From Aquisalimonas sp. (GTDB lineage: Bacteria > Pseudomonadota > Gammaproteobacteria > Nitrococcales > Aquisalimonadaceae), in the NCBI GenBank assembly GCA_007126095.1, contig SLBZ01000087.1, positions 1-64,000 of the forward strand: a stretch of DNA of 64,000 nucleotides, written 5' to 3'. The notes beneath the pieces were generated by a model, which saw nothing but the letters and a program-made list of their open reading frames with translations, was not told the origin of the DNA and did no database searches. The translations under genes were made by a program, and so were the position numbers. Positions 11,205 to 19,446 of the stretch are shown here, piece after piece (positions within the stretch are counted from its first letter, which is position 1; each line of letters opens with the position of its first letter).

Positions 11205-12287
11205 ATGTCAGAGATCGCACCCTGGGCCACCAGCGCCGCACTGCTCGTCTACACCCGCGCCGGACTGGAAAGCGACGCCGCCGCTGAGCTGACGGACAGC
11301 GCCACAAGGGCCGGGGTCTACGGCTACTGCCGCGCGCAACGCGATGGCGGGCTTGTGGAGTTTCACAGCCATGATGGTAGCCCCGTCGTTCCATTGCTGC
11401 GGTCACTGCCGTTCACGGAGCTGGTCTTCGTCCGCCAGTGGCTCGCGGGTCATGGCTGGCTATCGGCTCTGCCGGAGCAGGACCGGCTCTCCCCCCTGCT
11501 CCAGGGCCTGCCAGCCGGTGAAGTCTACACCGATGTGCGGCTCGAGTACCCGGATACCAACGACGGCAAGAGTCTCTCCCGGTTCTGTAGAGGATTCGGC
11601 CGTGCCGTGGAGCAGGCGCTGCAGCAAAGCGGCGCTCTGGACGCGCAGGCGCGGCAACGCCTGCATCTGCTGTTCACGGATTCGGCCACGGTCTTTCCCG
11701 GCACCTCCCCGGTCGACAACAGCTCGCCCTGGCCCCTGGGCATTCCCCGCTTGCGCATGCCTGCGGAGGCACCCAGCCGCTCGACCCTGAAGCTGGAAGA
11801 GGCGCTGCTCACGCTGCTGCACCCGGCAGAGCGCGAAAGCCTGCTGCGCCCCGGCGGCACGGCGGTGGACCTGGGCGCCGCCCCCGGGGGCTGGACGTGG
11901 CAACTGGTGCGCCGGGGGCTGCACGTCACGGCCGTGGACAACGGCCCCATGGACGCCGCACTGCTGGATTCCGGGCTGGTGGACCACCGGCGCGAGGACG
12001 GCTTTCGCTTCCGCCCGCGCCGCCCGGTGGACTGGCTGGTGTGCGACATGGTCGAGCGCCCGTCACGGATTCTCCCGCTGGTGACAGGCTGGCTTGTCGA
12101 CGGCGCCTGCCGGCAGGCGGTATTCAACCTGAAACTGCCCATGAAACAGCGCTACGCCACGGTCCGTGACGGGCTGGAGCAGCTCCGCGACGCACTTCAG
12201 CGCAGCGGGCGCGCCATGGACGTGCGCTGCAAGCAGCTGTATCACGACCGGGAAGAGGTCACGGTCTGCGTCACACCGGCCACCTGA
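11205..12287 (+). CDS. rlmM: 23S rRNA (cytidine-2498-2'-O)-methyltransferase
   Basis: Methylates C2498 of 23S rRNA using SAM. The 360-residue protein has an N-terminal THUMP-like region and a C-terminal Rossmann methyltransferase with the SAM loop VDLGAAPGGWTW and the later motif DWLVCDMVERP. The ATG at 11205 gives the normal RlmM length; the frame is open for 40 codons upstream without similarity. Its last 46 bp overlap the convergent gene that follows, an unusually long overlap that constrains both C-termini. Confidence 0.93.
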   Translation: MSEIAPWATSAALLVYTRAGLESDAAAELTDSATRAGVYGYCRAQRDGGLVEFHSHDGSPVVPLLRSLPFTELVFVRQWLAGHGWLSALPEQDRLSPLLQGLPAGEVYTDVRLEYPDTNDGKSLSRFCRGFGRAVEQALQQSGALDAQARQRLHLLFTDSATVFPGTSPVDNSSPWPLGIPRLRMPAEAPSRSTLKLEEALLTLLHPAERESLLRPGGTAVDLGAAPGGWTWQLVRRGLHVTAVDNGPMDAALLDSGLVDHRREDGFRFRPRRPVDWLVCDMVERPSRILPLVTGWLVDGACRQAVFNLKLPMKQRYATVRDGLEQLRDALQRSGRAMDVRCKQLYHDREEVTVCVTPAT

Positions 12288-12889
12288 TCGCCGGCCAGGT
12301 CACTGAGCACCAGCAGCGGCTCCAGCATGACGCTGAACCCCACCGCGACGGCCACGCCGTCCCGGCGCAGCACGCCGCAGCCGCCCACCTCCTGCCAGTC
12401 ACCGTCCGCCATGATGTCCACGCGGAAGTCGCGCCCGGGCAGCTCCTTGGACCGCTCCGGTGTGAACCGGTAAGTGGCCCCAGGGAGGGCCGCACGCATT
12501 GCGCCCTGAACCAGTGACGCCAGCGCCGTGGACGCCGTCTCGCCCAGCAGCCAGACGTCCAGTTCATGGGCCACAAGCGCGGTCGAGCCGTTGCGGCGGC
12601 TGCCGCACACAAGCCCGGCACAATGAACCATCCCATGATGGACGCCATCGGCGGCGAGATCGGGCAACTGGGTCAGCACCGTTTCAGTCGTGCTGTGTCT
12701 GGCGCGCCAGCCATCCGGGCCGGGCACCAACGGTGGCGTGCGCAACGTACGGCGCACACAATCATCGGCAGTGACGCGCAGCCGCTCCACCAGCTGCTGC
12801 ATGGGATGATCACCCTGGGCGGGGTCGGTGAGGTCGCGGCGCTCCATCAGCGCACGAACCGGGTCCGGTCGGTTACTGTCGTCGGTCAT
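12242..12889 (-). CDS. Orphan protein resembling the PheRS alpha catalytic core
   Basis: A 215-residue protein I do not recognise as a named family. The ATG at 12889 is chosen because AGGAGG stands 5 nt before it. Residues ~109-200 run parallel to the phenylalanyl-tRNA synthetase alpha core: HELDV (109-113) where PheRS has HQxEG, RFTPE (141-145) for the RFRPxxFPFTEP motif-2 strand, WQEVGGCG (165-172) for WLEVLGCGM, and GVAVAVGF (178-185) for the GFAFGMG of motif 3. The motif-3 arginine is not evident (SVMLEP follows) and there is no N-terminal coiled coil. It may be a catalytically altered paralog. The resemblance is by eye and needs a profile search. It overlaps rlmM by 46 bp, tail to tail. 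Confidence 0.7.
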   Translation of the reverse strand: MTDDSNRPDPVRALMERRDLTDPAQGDHPMQQLVERLRVTADDCVRRTLRTPPLVPGPDGWRARHSTTETVLTQLPDLAADGVHHGMVHCAGLVCGSRRNGSTALVAHELDVWLLGETASTALASLVQGAMRAALPGATYRFTPERSKELPGRDFRVDIMADGDWQEVGGCGVLRRDGVAVAVGFSVMLEPLLVLSDLAGDQVAGVTQTVTSSRS

Positions 12890-12929
12890 TACTGCCTCCT
12901 GATCAGGGTCATCCGCCACGGATCCACAA

Positions 12930-12963
12930 ACAAAAACGCCCCCGGTCTCTGATCCGGGGGCGT
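12930..12963 (-). terminator. Intrinsic terminator reading on the minus strand, no gene upstream
   Basis: A 10-bp perfect stem (ACGCCCCCGG with CCGGGGGCGT, 8-nt loop) is followed on the minus strand by GTTTTTGTTTG. It lies upstream of the 12242-12889 gene, so it must end a transcript coming from about 12964-13180 on the minus strand, where no convincing minus-strand gene is visible. It would also insulate the 12242-12889 gene from transcripts arriving from rsmF. Confidence 0.8.
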
Positions 12964-13110
12964 CATCGTGGCGGTAACCTGTCAGTTCGGTTCCATCAGC
13001 GCAACGGCGCCCTGCCCCCGGAACGGCCTTCGAGACCGGGGCAAGTAAATCGCCAGTAATAGCGCCAATGGATCTGACCGGATACGGTTATCATGTACGG
13101 GACGTTAGCA

Positions 13111-13128
13111 CCGGTTGCCTGCAACCGG
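13111..13128. repeat. Near-palindrome upstream of the VOC gene
   Basis: CCGGTTGC and GCAACCGG form a perfect 8-bp inverted repeat with a 2-nt spacer about 50 bp before the VOC protein start. It could be an operator for a dimeric regulator or part of the 5' leader; nothing in the sequence decides between them. Confidence 0.5.
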
Positions 13129-13176
13129 CAAGCGGACGCACGCGGGCGAGCCCGCCACTGCGGAGGAGCGACCGCC

Positions 13177-13503
13177 ATGAAACGGTTCCACATCGCCCTC
13201 GCCGTCGACGATGTCCATGCCAGCATCCAGGAGTACACCCGGCGCTTGGGCGCGGAACCAGAGGTGGTCATCCCCGGGGAGTATGCCCTTTGGCGAACCA
13301 GTCAGCTGAACTTCTCGATCCGTCACGTGCCCGGTGCCGCCGGCGCCGTCCGCCACCTGGGCTGGGAGGATCCCTGCGCGCCGACGCTGTCGGTGGATCA
13401 CGACGTCAACGGACTGATCTGGGAGACCTTCTCGCGGTCTGACCAACGCCTGGAGATTGAGGCCATCTGGCCGCCGGAAGACAATGGCGACCCGGTGGAT
13501 TAA
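13177..13503 (+). CDS. Small VOC/glyoxalase-fold protein
   Basis: A 108-residue protein starting MKRFHIALAVDDVHASIQEYTRRLG, the first beta-alpha-beta-beta-beta half of the vicinal oxygen chelate fold, with a possible metal-binding His in FHIALAV and a second in SIRHVPGAAG. A strong GGAGGAG site stands before the ATG at 13177. Families with this start include small dioxygenase-like and resistance proteins; substrate unknown. Its TAA shares the bases TTAA with the stop of the convergent rsmF-type gene, so the two ends overlap by 4 bp. Confidence 0.85.
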   Translation: MKRFHIALAVDDVHASIQEYTRRLGAEPEVVIPGEYALWRTSQLNFSIRHVPGAAGAVRHLGWEDPCAPTLSVDHDVNGLIWETFSRSDQRLEIEAIWPPEDNGDPVD

Positions 13504-14984
13504 CCCTCTTCCGGAGGCATAAGCATTGTAGGGTCCCGCGACCACGCTTTCGGCATCAGGCTTTCCACGTGCGCCACCCCGGTTTCACGATCGAAGATGA
13601 GCTGCCCGAGACCCAGGGTGTAGCCCCGGTAACGCAGCACCACATAACCGGCCGACGTGCAGGCGGCCAGCTGCTCCGTGGACAACGCCTGAATCGGATG
13701 GCGTTCCAGATAGCGCCGGGTCTGGGCGGTATCCAGCGTGATTACGTTGCGGGTGGCGTCCGGCCCATAGAGCATGGCCGCCGCAGTAGTCGGTTTCACG
13801 GGGAGACTGCGGCGCCGCACCGCCGGCAGCCCGAGCATCTCGGGTGCCGGCGCTTCCGGGTAGCGGTGGTCCACCGGCGCCAGGTGCAGGTGCTTGTTGC
13901 CCCGCTTCACCGGAACCGCGCCGTCGAATGCCGCCCACGGGATGCCGAAGCGCTCGGTGAGCGGCTCAAGCCAGCTACGGGGCTCCTCCGGTGGCGTAAA
14001 CCAGTGCGGCTCCGCGATGCTGTTGGCGTCGGCACTGCGCTCGAGCACCGCCACGAAGAAACCGCCGGTGTCGTTGTGATGTGGCCAGACTCTCAGGGTG
14101 TCGGCCACAGCCGGATCATACCGGCGCCCTTCCCACTGGGTGATGCCTGCGGTGGCCTGCAGTCCGGGCACGTGCGCCGGCACAACCCTCAGTTCACCCG
14201 GGTATCGGTCCAGCAGCGTGTCGATCACCGCCTCGTTCTCTTCCGGTGCCAGAGTGCAGGTGGAGTAGACCAGCCGCCCACCCGGCCGGGTCAGCCGCAT
14301 GGCCCGTTCCAGCAAACGCACCTGGACGGCGGCCAGGCGGGAGCGGAAAGCGGCCGTGCTGATGGTCGGTAAGCGCACCTTGCGGAATGTCCCCTCACAG
14401 CTGCAGGGGGCATCCACCAACACCCGGTCGAATGCGCCGGCGCGGGCGCCTATGGACTGCCCGTCCTGCGCCGTGATGACCACGTTCATGAGCCCGAGGC
14501 GCTTGACGGTCTGGCGCAGCGCGGCCAGCCGCCCCTTGCGCAGGTCGTTGGCCATGACCGTGCCCCGGTTCGCCATGGCCATGGCAATCTGGGCGGTCTT
14601 GTTGCCCGGCGCGGCACACAGGTCCAGCACCCGCTCACCGGGCTGCGGGTCCAGCAACGCCACCGGCAGCATGGAGACTTCTTCCTGCACCTGGAACAGC
14701 CCTGCCATGAACCCCCAGTGCCGCCCCGGTCGCGCCTCCGGATCAAGCCGCACACCATGGTTCGACCACGCCATGGGCGTGGCGGCGATCCCATCGGCAC
14801 GCAGCACCTCCAGGAGGTCGTCGCGGGACAGCCGCCGCGGATTCGCCCAGACGGTCGTCGGCAGAGGCCGCAGCAGAGACCGGACCAGCGCGTCCGGGTC
14901 ATCAATGATGGCGTCGTAGCGGGCACAGAGCCGGCGGGCAAGGGTCTCACGGTCGGGCGGCACGGGGTGTTCCGCTGCGGTCAC
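13500..14984 (-). CDS. rsmF: RsmF-type 16S rRNA m5C methyltransferase
   Basis: SAM-dependent RNA cytosine-5 methyltransferase of the NOL1/NOP2/Sun family, 494 residues. Visible are the SAM loop LDLCAAPGNKT, the two family cysteines in DAPCSCEGT and YSTCTLAPEENE (the catalytic and release cysteines), and a long C-terminal region with ERHPIQALS and YRGYTLGLGQLI typical of the RsmF/YebU subgroup and not of RsmB. The fold and chemistry are firm; assignment to position C1407 of 16S rRNA rests on subgroup similarity. Confidence 0.88.
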   Translation of the reverse strand: MTAAEHPVPPDRETLARRLCARYDAIIDDPDALVRSLLRPLPTTVWANPRRLSRDDLLEVLRADGIAATPMAWSNHGVRLDPEARPGRHWGFMAGLFQVQEEVSMLPVALLDPQPGERVLDLCAAPGNKTAQIAMAMANRGTVMANDLRKGRLAALRQTVKRLGLMNVVITAQDGQSIGARAGAFDRVLVDAPCSCEGTFRKVRLPTISTAAFRSRLAAVQVRLLERAMRLTRPGGRLVYSTCTLAPEENEAVIDTLLDRYPGELRVVPAHVPGLQATAGITQWEGRRYDPAVADTLRVWPHHNDTGGFFVAVLERSADANSIAEPHWFTPPEEPRSWLEPLTERFGIPWAAFDGAVPVKRGNKHLHLAPVDHRYPEAPAPEMLGLPAVRRRSLPVKPTTAAAMLYGPDATRNVITLDTAQTRRYLERHPIQALSTEQLAACTSAGYVVLRYRGYTLGLGQLIFDRETGVAHVESLMPKAWSRDPTMLMPPEEG

Positions 14985-15037
14985 GGGCAGTCCTCCAGGG
15001 CGGGTCGGATCGGCGGCGTATGCTACCCGATCCTGGG

Positions 15038-15862
15038 TCAGCCGTGCGATCCCTCGCCCAGTTCGTCGTCGACGGCAATGCCTTCCGGGGCGTCCGACTC
15101 ACTGCCCAGGAACACGTCCCGGTAAGCGACGTATAACAGCGCACCGAAGAACGGCAACAGCGCAATGAGAGCCCACCCGACGGTGACAAGCAGCAGTGCC
15201 GCGGCCAGCATCAGCAGACCGGTGACTCCCATCATGGGCGCCGGATTGAGTGGATAGGCGCGCGCACTGGCCGCCATGGCGGGCGGCAGCGGCGGGTTGT
15301 GCAACGCCATCATGGGCAGCAGGAACCACTGCCCGAAGGCGAGCAGCATGAGCAGCAATCCCACCAGACCTGCGCCGAACAAACCACCCGGTACCAGAAC
15401 AGGACCGAGCAGCGTATGCCGCAGCGGCGGTTCCGCTGGCAGGCCATCCGCGCGAACGGGGCTCCAGAGCCCGAGCTGCTGCACCACACTCACGAAACCG
15501 TCCGCCAGCGGTGCGGTGACCATTGCAAGCCCGCCGTGCAGTGCCATTGCCGCGGCGGCACACCCGACTGAAAGCAGCAGTTCGCCGTTACCGGGCAACA
15601 GCTGCGAGGGCCACGGGCGGCGGGCGTAATCGGCATACCAGGCCAGGCGGATGAACACCATCAGCGCCAGCGGCAGACAGAGCAGCATGAGAAACAGGCG
15701 CACCGGGCCCCATTCCACCAGATGCACGGCGTAGAACATCACCAGCACCAGTGCCAGCACCACCAGCGTCAGCGCAGGCCGGTGCAGGAGAAGCCGCACG
15801 GCCTCCCGCGCCCACTCGCCCCAGGCATCGGGTTCCACCTCCCGGGGACCCAGCGCGCTCAT
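15038..15862 (-). CDS. Polytopic inner-membrane protein of unknown function
   Basis: A 274-residue protein with about six hydrophobic segments (for example LTLVVLALVLVMFYAVHLV, LFLMLLCLPLALMVFI, LFGAGLVGLLLMLLAFGQWF, LLMLAAALLLVTVGWALIALL) and an acidic C-terminal tail (ESDAPEGIAVDDELGE). No catalytic motif is visible. Its ATG overlaps the stop of the lipoprotein hydrolase gene by 4 bp (ATGA), so it is translationally coupled to that gene and probably belongs to the same envelope operon starting with the DUF4105 gene. Confidence 0.85.
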   Translation of the reverse strand: MSALGPREVEPDAWGEWAREAVRLLLHRPALTLVVLALVLVMFYAVHLVEWGPVRLFLMLLCLPLALMVFIRLAWYADYARRPWPSQLLPGNGELLLSVGCAAAAMALHGGLAMVTAPLADGFVSVVQQLGLWSPVRADGLPAEPPLRHTLLGPVLVPGGLFGAGLVGLLLMLLAFGQWFLLPMMALHNPPLPPAMAASARAYPLNPAPMMGVTGLLMLAAALLLVTVGWALIALLPFFGALLYVAYRDVFLGSESDAPEGIAVDDELGEGSHG

Positions 15863-16746
15863 TCGCCGCGCTCCCGGGCGCCGTCGTCTACCGGCCCGAG
15901 CACGTCATCCAGCCAGGCCACAAGGCGGCGGCGCACGTCGCCCCGGCCCACGGCCTGGGTATGATCAACCCCACGGTAGTGCCAGGCATCCTTGGGAGGC
16001 TGGGCGGCTGCATAGAGATCCTGGCCGTGATGGGAGGGCACGACGCGATCGTCATCGCCGGCAATGAGCAACAAGGGAATCGGACTCACGGCACTGACGT
16101 GATCAATGGGTGCATAGGCATCGTCGATGGTCAGGCTCAGGGGCCACTGGAACGGCCATGTCAGCCACAGCTCGCCGAATTTCTCCCGGGCGATGCCGCG
16201 ATAGCTTGCAAACGGACTGTCGGCAATCAGCCCGCGCACGCCGTACGCTGCGCCATGGTTGGCGACGGTGGTGATGGCAACGGACGCGCCGAGGCTCTGG
16301 CCAAAGACGACGATGCGCTCCGGGTCAACGCGACGGTGGCGGGCAACGCGGGCCAGCGCGGCGGCGGCATCCATGTGAACGCCGTCGAAATCGGGAGTGC
16401 CCGCCGACAGGCCGAAGCCACGGTAATCCAGGAGAAAGACGTTGTAGCCCTGCTCCGGCAGCCAGTAGACGGCGCCGATGTGGGTGCTGATGTTCTCGGC
16501 GTTGCCGTGGAGGAAGAGGATGGTACCGCGCGGCTCGTCCGCAGGCAGGAACCACCCGTGCAGCAGCGTGCCATCCAGGGAATCGAACCAGATGTTCTCG
16601 TAGTCGATGCCGGCCGCCGCCGGATCCCAGCGGTGCCCCGGCTCGGGCAGAAAGAAGAAGCGACTGCAGCCGGCCAGCAGTGTCGCTGCCGCTACCAGCA
16701 GCACGAGCCACAGGTAGCGCCCCGGGTGGCGGTCAGAAATAACCAT
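15859..16746 (-). CDS. Lipoprotein alpha/beta hydrolase
   Basis: A 295-residue predicted lipoprotein. The start at 16746 (MVISDRHPGRYLW) leads into a hydrophobic stretch ending in the lipobox LLAGC, so the mature protein is anchored to a membrane by Cys. The hydrolase part has the oxyanion HGNAENI, the nucleophile elbow GQSLGAS, the acid region LLIAGDDDRVVP and a late His in GVDHTQAV. This is the BEM46/YfhR-like group of alpha/beta hydrolases; substrate unknown. The start overlaps the end of the DUF4105 gene by 14 bp and its stop overlaps the next gene by 4 bp. Confidence 0.88.
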   Translation of the reverse strand: MVISDRHPGRYLWLVLLVAAATLLAGCSRFFFLPEPGHRWDPAAAGIDYENIWFDSLDGTLLHGWFLPADEPRGTILFLHGNAENISTHIGAVYWLPEQGYNVFLLDYRGFGLSAGTPDFDGVHMDAAAALARVARHRRVDPERIVVFGQSLGASVAITTVANHGAAYGVRGLIADSPFASYRGIAREKFGELWLTWPFQWPLSLTIDDAYAPIDHVSAVSPIPLLLIAGDDDRVVPSHHGQDLYAAAQPPKDAWHYRGVDHTQAVGRGDVRRRLVAWLDDVLGPVDDGARERGE

Positions 16747-18640
16747 ACAGGGTCGCCTGCACCGCATTGTCATGAACACCGAAGTCGTATTCCCGCGCCG
16801 CGCCCACCCGAAGCGAGACGTTGCGGAAGGTCGTGAGCGACTGCTCTGCACTCACGCGCCAGGCGGGGCGGCTAGTATCGGTCTGCCAAGCGGCTTCGGC
16901 CTGCAACCGCGTGCGCAGTGATGCACCCGCCCAGAGCACATCCACCCGCGGGCCGGCGCCCGCACGGACACCGTCGTCCAGGCGTTCCGAGCCCCAGGCA
17001 TCCGCCTGCACCCCGGCATAGGTCCACAGTGGCGTGTCGCCGGCCTGCCAGGTGAAACCACCGCCGCCATCCACGCCGCCCATTAGCGACCGCCCGCCGC
17101 CGGGGCGCAACCGCTGCTCCGCACCGGCACGAATGTTCCAGGACCAGGGCCGGAAGAGCTGGTCGCGGGGGTTCAGAGACTCGATGTCGATCACCATCAG
17201 CCGTTCGAGCTCGGCCCGATCCCGGTCGTCGTCGTACCGGATTTCCACATCACCGTAACTGATGTGTGCGCCGGGTATGTAACCGTCGGGCGGGTCCAGC
17301 ATGTCGTGGTAGGCCGGCCGCCAGTGCAGGCTGCCGAACGTGGCCTCGCCGCGCTCGCCGCCACCGATGCCCAGGCGCAGCGTGCGATGCCCCTGATCGG
17401 GCCGCGTGTCGGGCTGCGGCGGACGCTCCGCCCCGGGCACGCCCGAGAGCTGGCTGCGGGCGATCAGAAGCTCACGCATGCGCTCGCGCTGATCCCCCTC
17501 CATGTCCCCCGAATGCCGGAGAAAATTCAGGTAATCGTAGGCCGTCTCCAGTACCAGACCGCGCTCCTGGCGCTCCATGCCGTCCATGGTGTCGGGGCTG
17601 CGCTCGCCACGCGCCAGGGCCACGGTGACGTCGACCAGCTCCGGCGGCATGATCGCGATCTGATGATCAAGCCGCGTCCGCTCGGCCGGCCGGAAGACCA
17701 CCTCCCGCAGCATGTCCTCTTCCCGCAGCACCTCGCGCACGGTATCCGTCGGGATTGCCCACCAGTTGAAGCGGTCGGAGAGGTTCATGCCCGGGCGGGC
17801 CACATCCAGCAGTTCCAGCAGGCGGTAGGAGCAGTTCTGATAGAGAAAATAGTAGGGAAACGGCGTATCGCGCAGCTCCCAGGTGTGCTGCATCAATCGC
17901 TCCACCTCATGGGGCTCCAGGTTGAGGCGGTATTCCCAGAGATCGCGGCTTTCAAGGCTGTTGTACTCACGCACCTTGTCGTAGTACGGCATGATCGAGA
18001 AAAGCCCCGGATAGCCGCCGGTGAGGCCACGCACGGCGAAGACCAGCCCGCTGCTTTCCTCCGTGGCCGCCGCGTGGTTGATCACGTAGGACAGCAGCCG
18101 CGTGTCTTCATCCTGATCCGGCGGATCCACCCGCAGCAGCGTGTGCCCGTACATGGAGGCGGGGTTACCCAGATAGGCCGCCGCGAACACCAGCGTGATC
18201 TCGTGCGGGTCGATGCCCTCGTACCACTCCTCGAACCGCTGACACGCCACCTCAGGGAAGACGTCCGCTTCGAGGTCCAGACGCTCTCTCAGCCACGCAC
18301 GGCGCGCGGGAAACCGGCACTGGGGATGTTGTTCGTCACCGTCCACTGTGTCGGGATCGCGGAACAACGCGGCGATCGTCGCGTCCAGCTCCGCTTCCGG
18401 GTCCCGCCAGCCGTCGTCGGCATTGAAGAACCCGGTGTCCCGGCTCTCGCTGCGCCGCCCGGGCAGAAACCGGCGCTCGCGGTAATGGAGCAGGTCCTGC
18501 CATTCCCGGTCGTGGGCAAGCCCTTGCTCACGGGCTGCGTCCTGCAGGTCGGCAACCGGCGTGGAGTCGCCCGGAGCGGCAACCGCGGCGCTCGAGGCAA
18601 GGACGAAACCAACCGGCGCCAGATAACGCGTCACATCCAT
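16733..18640 (-). CDS. DUF4105 (Lnb N-terminal domain) periplasmic/outer-membrane protein
   Basis: A 635-residue exported protein with signal peptide MDVTRYLAPVGFVLASSAAVAA. Residues ~150-300 carry the DUF4105/Lnb hallmark sequence: GNPASMYGHTLLRV, then LSYVINHAAATEE, and YFLYQNCSYRLLELLD. The His and Cys in these two stretches are a plausible catalytic pair of an NlpC-like fold. The C-terminal ~230 residues are rich in alternating hydrophobic/aromatic strands ending in GYF, suggesting a beta-barrel that inserts in the outer membrane. First gene of a tight three-gene operon; commonly seen near DUF3015 genes in gammaproteobacteria, as here. Confidence 0.88.
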   Translation of the reverse strand: MDVTRYLAPVGFVLASSAAVAAPGDSTPVADLQDAAREQGLAHDREWQDLLHYRERRFLPGRRSESRDTGFFNADDGWRDPEAELDATIAALFRDPDTVDGDEQHPQCRFPARRAWLRERLDLEADVFPEVACQRFEEWYEGIDPHEITLVFAAAYLGNPASMYGHTLLRVDPPDQDEDTRLLSYVINHAAATEESSGLVFAVRGLTGGYPGLFSIMPYYDKVREYNSLESRDLWEYRLNLEPHEVERLMQHTWELRDTPFPYYFLYQNCSYRLLELLDVARPGMNLSDRFNWWAIPTDTVREVLREEDMLREVVFRPAERTRLDHQIAIMPPELVDVTVALARGERSPDTMDGMERQERGLVLETAYDYLNFLRHSGDMEGDQRERMRELLIARSQLSGVPGAERPPQPDTRPDQGHRTLRLGIGGGERGEATFGSLHWRPAYHDMLDPPDGYIPGAHISYGDVEIRYDDDRDRAELERLMVIDIESLNPRDQLFRPWSWNIRAGAEQRLRPGGGRSLMGGVDGGGGFTWQAGDTPLWTYAGVQADAWGSERLDDGVRAGAGPRVDVLWAGASLRTRLQAEAAWQTDTSRPAWRVSAEQSLTTFRNVSLRVGAAREYDFGVHDNAVQATLYGYF

Positions 18641-18737
18641 GGATGCCGTACCAAGTTAAGAGTGGCGTCCCGGGAGGCAGGGATCACCGGTCAGCGGGGC
18701 ACGCCCGGCACGCGATCATGCGTGTCCCGGACGCAAA

Positions 18738-18771
18738 GGGGCCGCCTCCACCCGGAGGCAGCCCCCTTTTT
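18738..18771. terminator. Terminator hairpin after the DUF3015 gene
   Basis: A strong stem (GGGGC.GCCTCC with GGAGGC.GCCCC, one internal mismatch, 4-nt loop) lies just past the DUF3015 stop. A T5 run follows on the plus strand, but only TTT on the minus strand, where the upstream gene is. It probably ends DUF3015 transcription and shields it from plus-strand readthrough. Confidence 0.65.
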
Positions 18772-18784
18772 CGACGCAGTTCGC

Positions 18785-19264
18785 TTAGACCGAGTAGCCG
18801 GCCAGGCGCTCGTCGTTCTCCACCGTCTGGTTGATGCCGGTGATGACATCGTCAGCGGTGACGTCGCTGGAGGAGAAGATGGAGCCGTAGTTGTCCTGCA
18901 GGGCCGTGAAGAAGTGATCACGGTCCTCTGCGTCCACGCCCATGACCTCCGCCAGCCCGTGCAGGGACTCGCCGTCGCCTACGGACATGTCACGCGCCAG
19001 GGCGTCCATGTTCGAGCCGGTGTACATGCCCAGCTTCTGGGCGGAGTCGATTACACCATCCTGCTCGCATCCCAGCGTACCGGAGGTGATACCGAAGGTC
19101 TGGTTGCCCGACGTGCCGTTGGTGGTCACTGCCAGCACCTGCGGCGCAATGCCCTGCTGGCCGTCCCACACCATGGTCCCCAGGCCACAGCCCGTGCTGT
19201 CGGCGTGCGCGGAGGTGGCATAGACGGTGCCGAGCAGAGCTGCAGCAAACAGTTTCTTCTTCAT
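18785..19264 (-). CDS. DUF3015 family exported protein
   Basis: A 159-residue protein with a signal peptide (MKKKLFAAALLGTVYATSAHA) followed by STGCGLGTMVWDGQ, the diagnostic start of DUF3015 proteins; two cysteines (STGCGLG and GTLGCEQDG) may form a disulfide. AGGAG precedes the start with good spacing. Function is unknown. It sits alone between a hairpin terminator and an upstream stretch without genes, but next to the DUF4105 gene on the same strand, a frequent association. Confidence 0.9.
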   Translation of the reverse strand: MKKKLFAAALLGTVYATSAHADSTGCGLGTMVWDGQQGIAPQVLAVTTNGTSGNQTFGITSGTLGCEQDGVIDSAQKLGMYTGSNMDALARDMSVGDGESLHGLAEVMGVDAEDRDHFFTALQDNYGSIFSSSDVTADDVITGINQTVENDERLAGYSV

Positions 19265-19446
19265 TGGTAAACTCCTATCTCGTTGGCGGAGTGCTATCTC
19301 CGTTGGTTGTCCGGCCTCATCCCGGCCGAACTTTTGGGCGAATCCGATGCCCGACTCCGAGTAGTACCATATCCGGAAGTCGCTACGCCATGCCCGACGC
19401 GGCCTAACTGGGTTTTCGCCTGAACCTCCCACTACCCCGGAATGTA

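Noticed and set aside
17264..19270. 668-codon plus-strand open frame
   Set aside because: Antisense to the DUF4105 and DUF3015 genes, crosses a terminator hairpin, and shows no motif.
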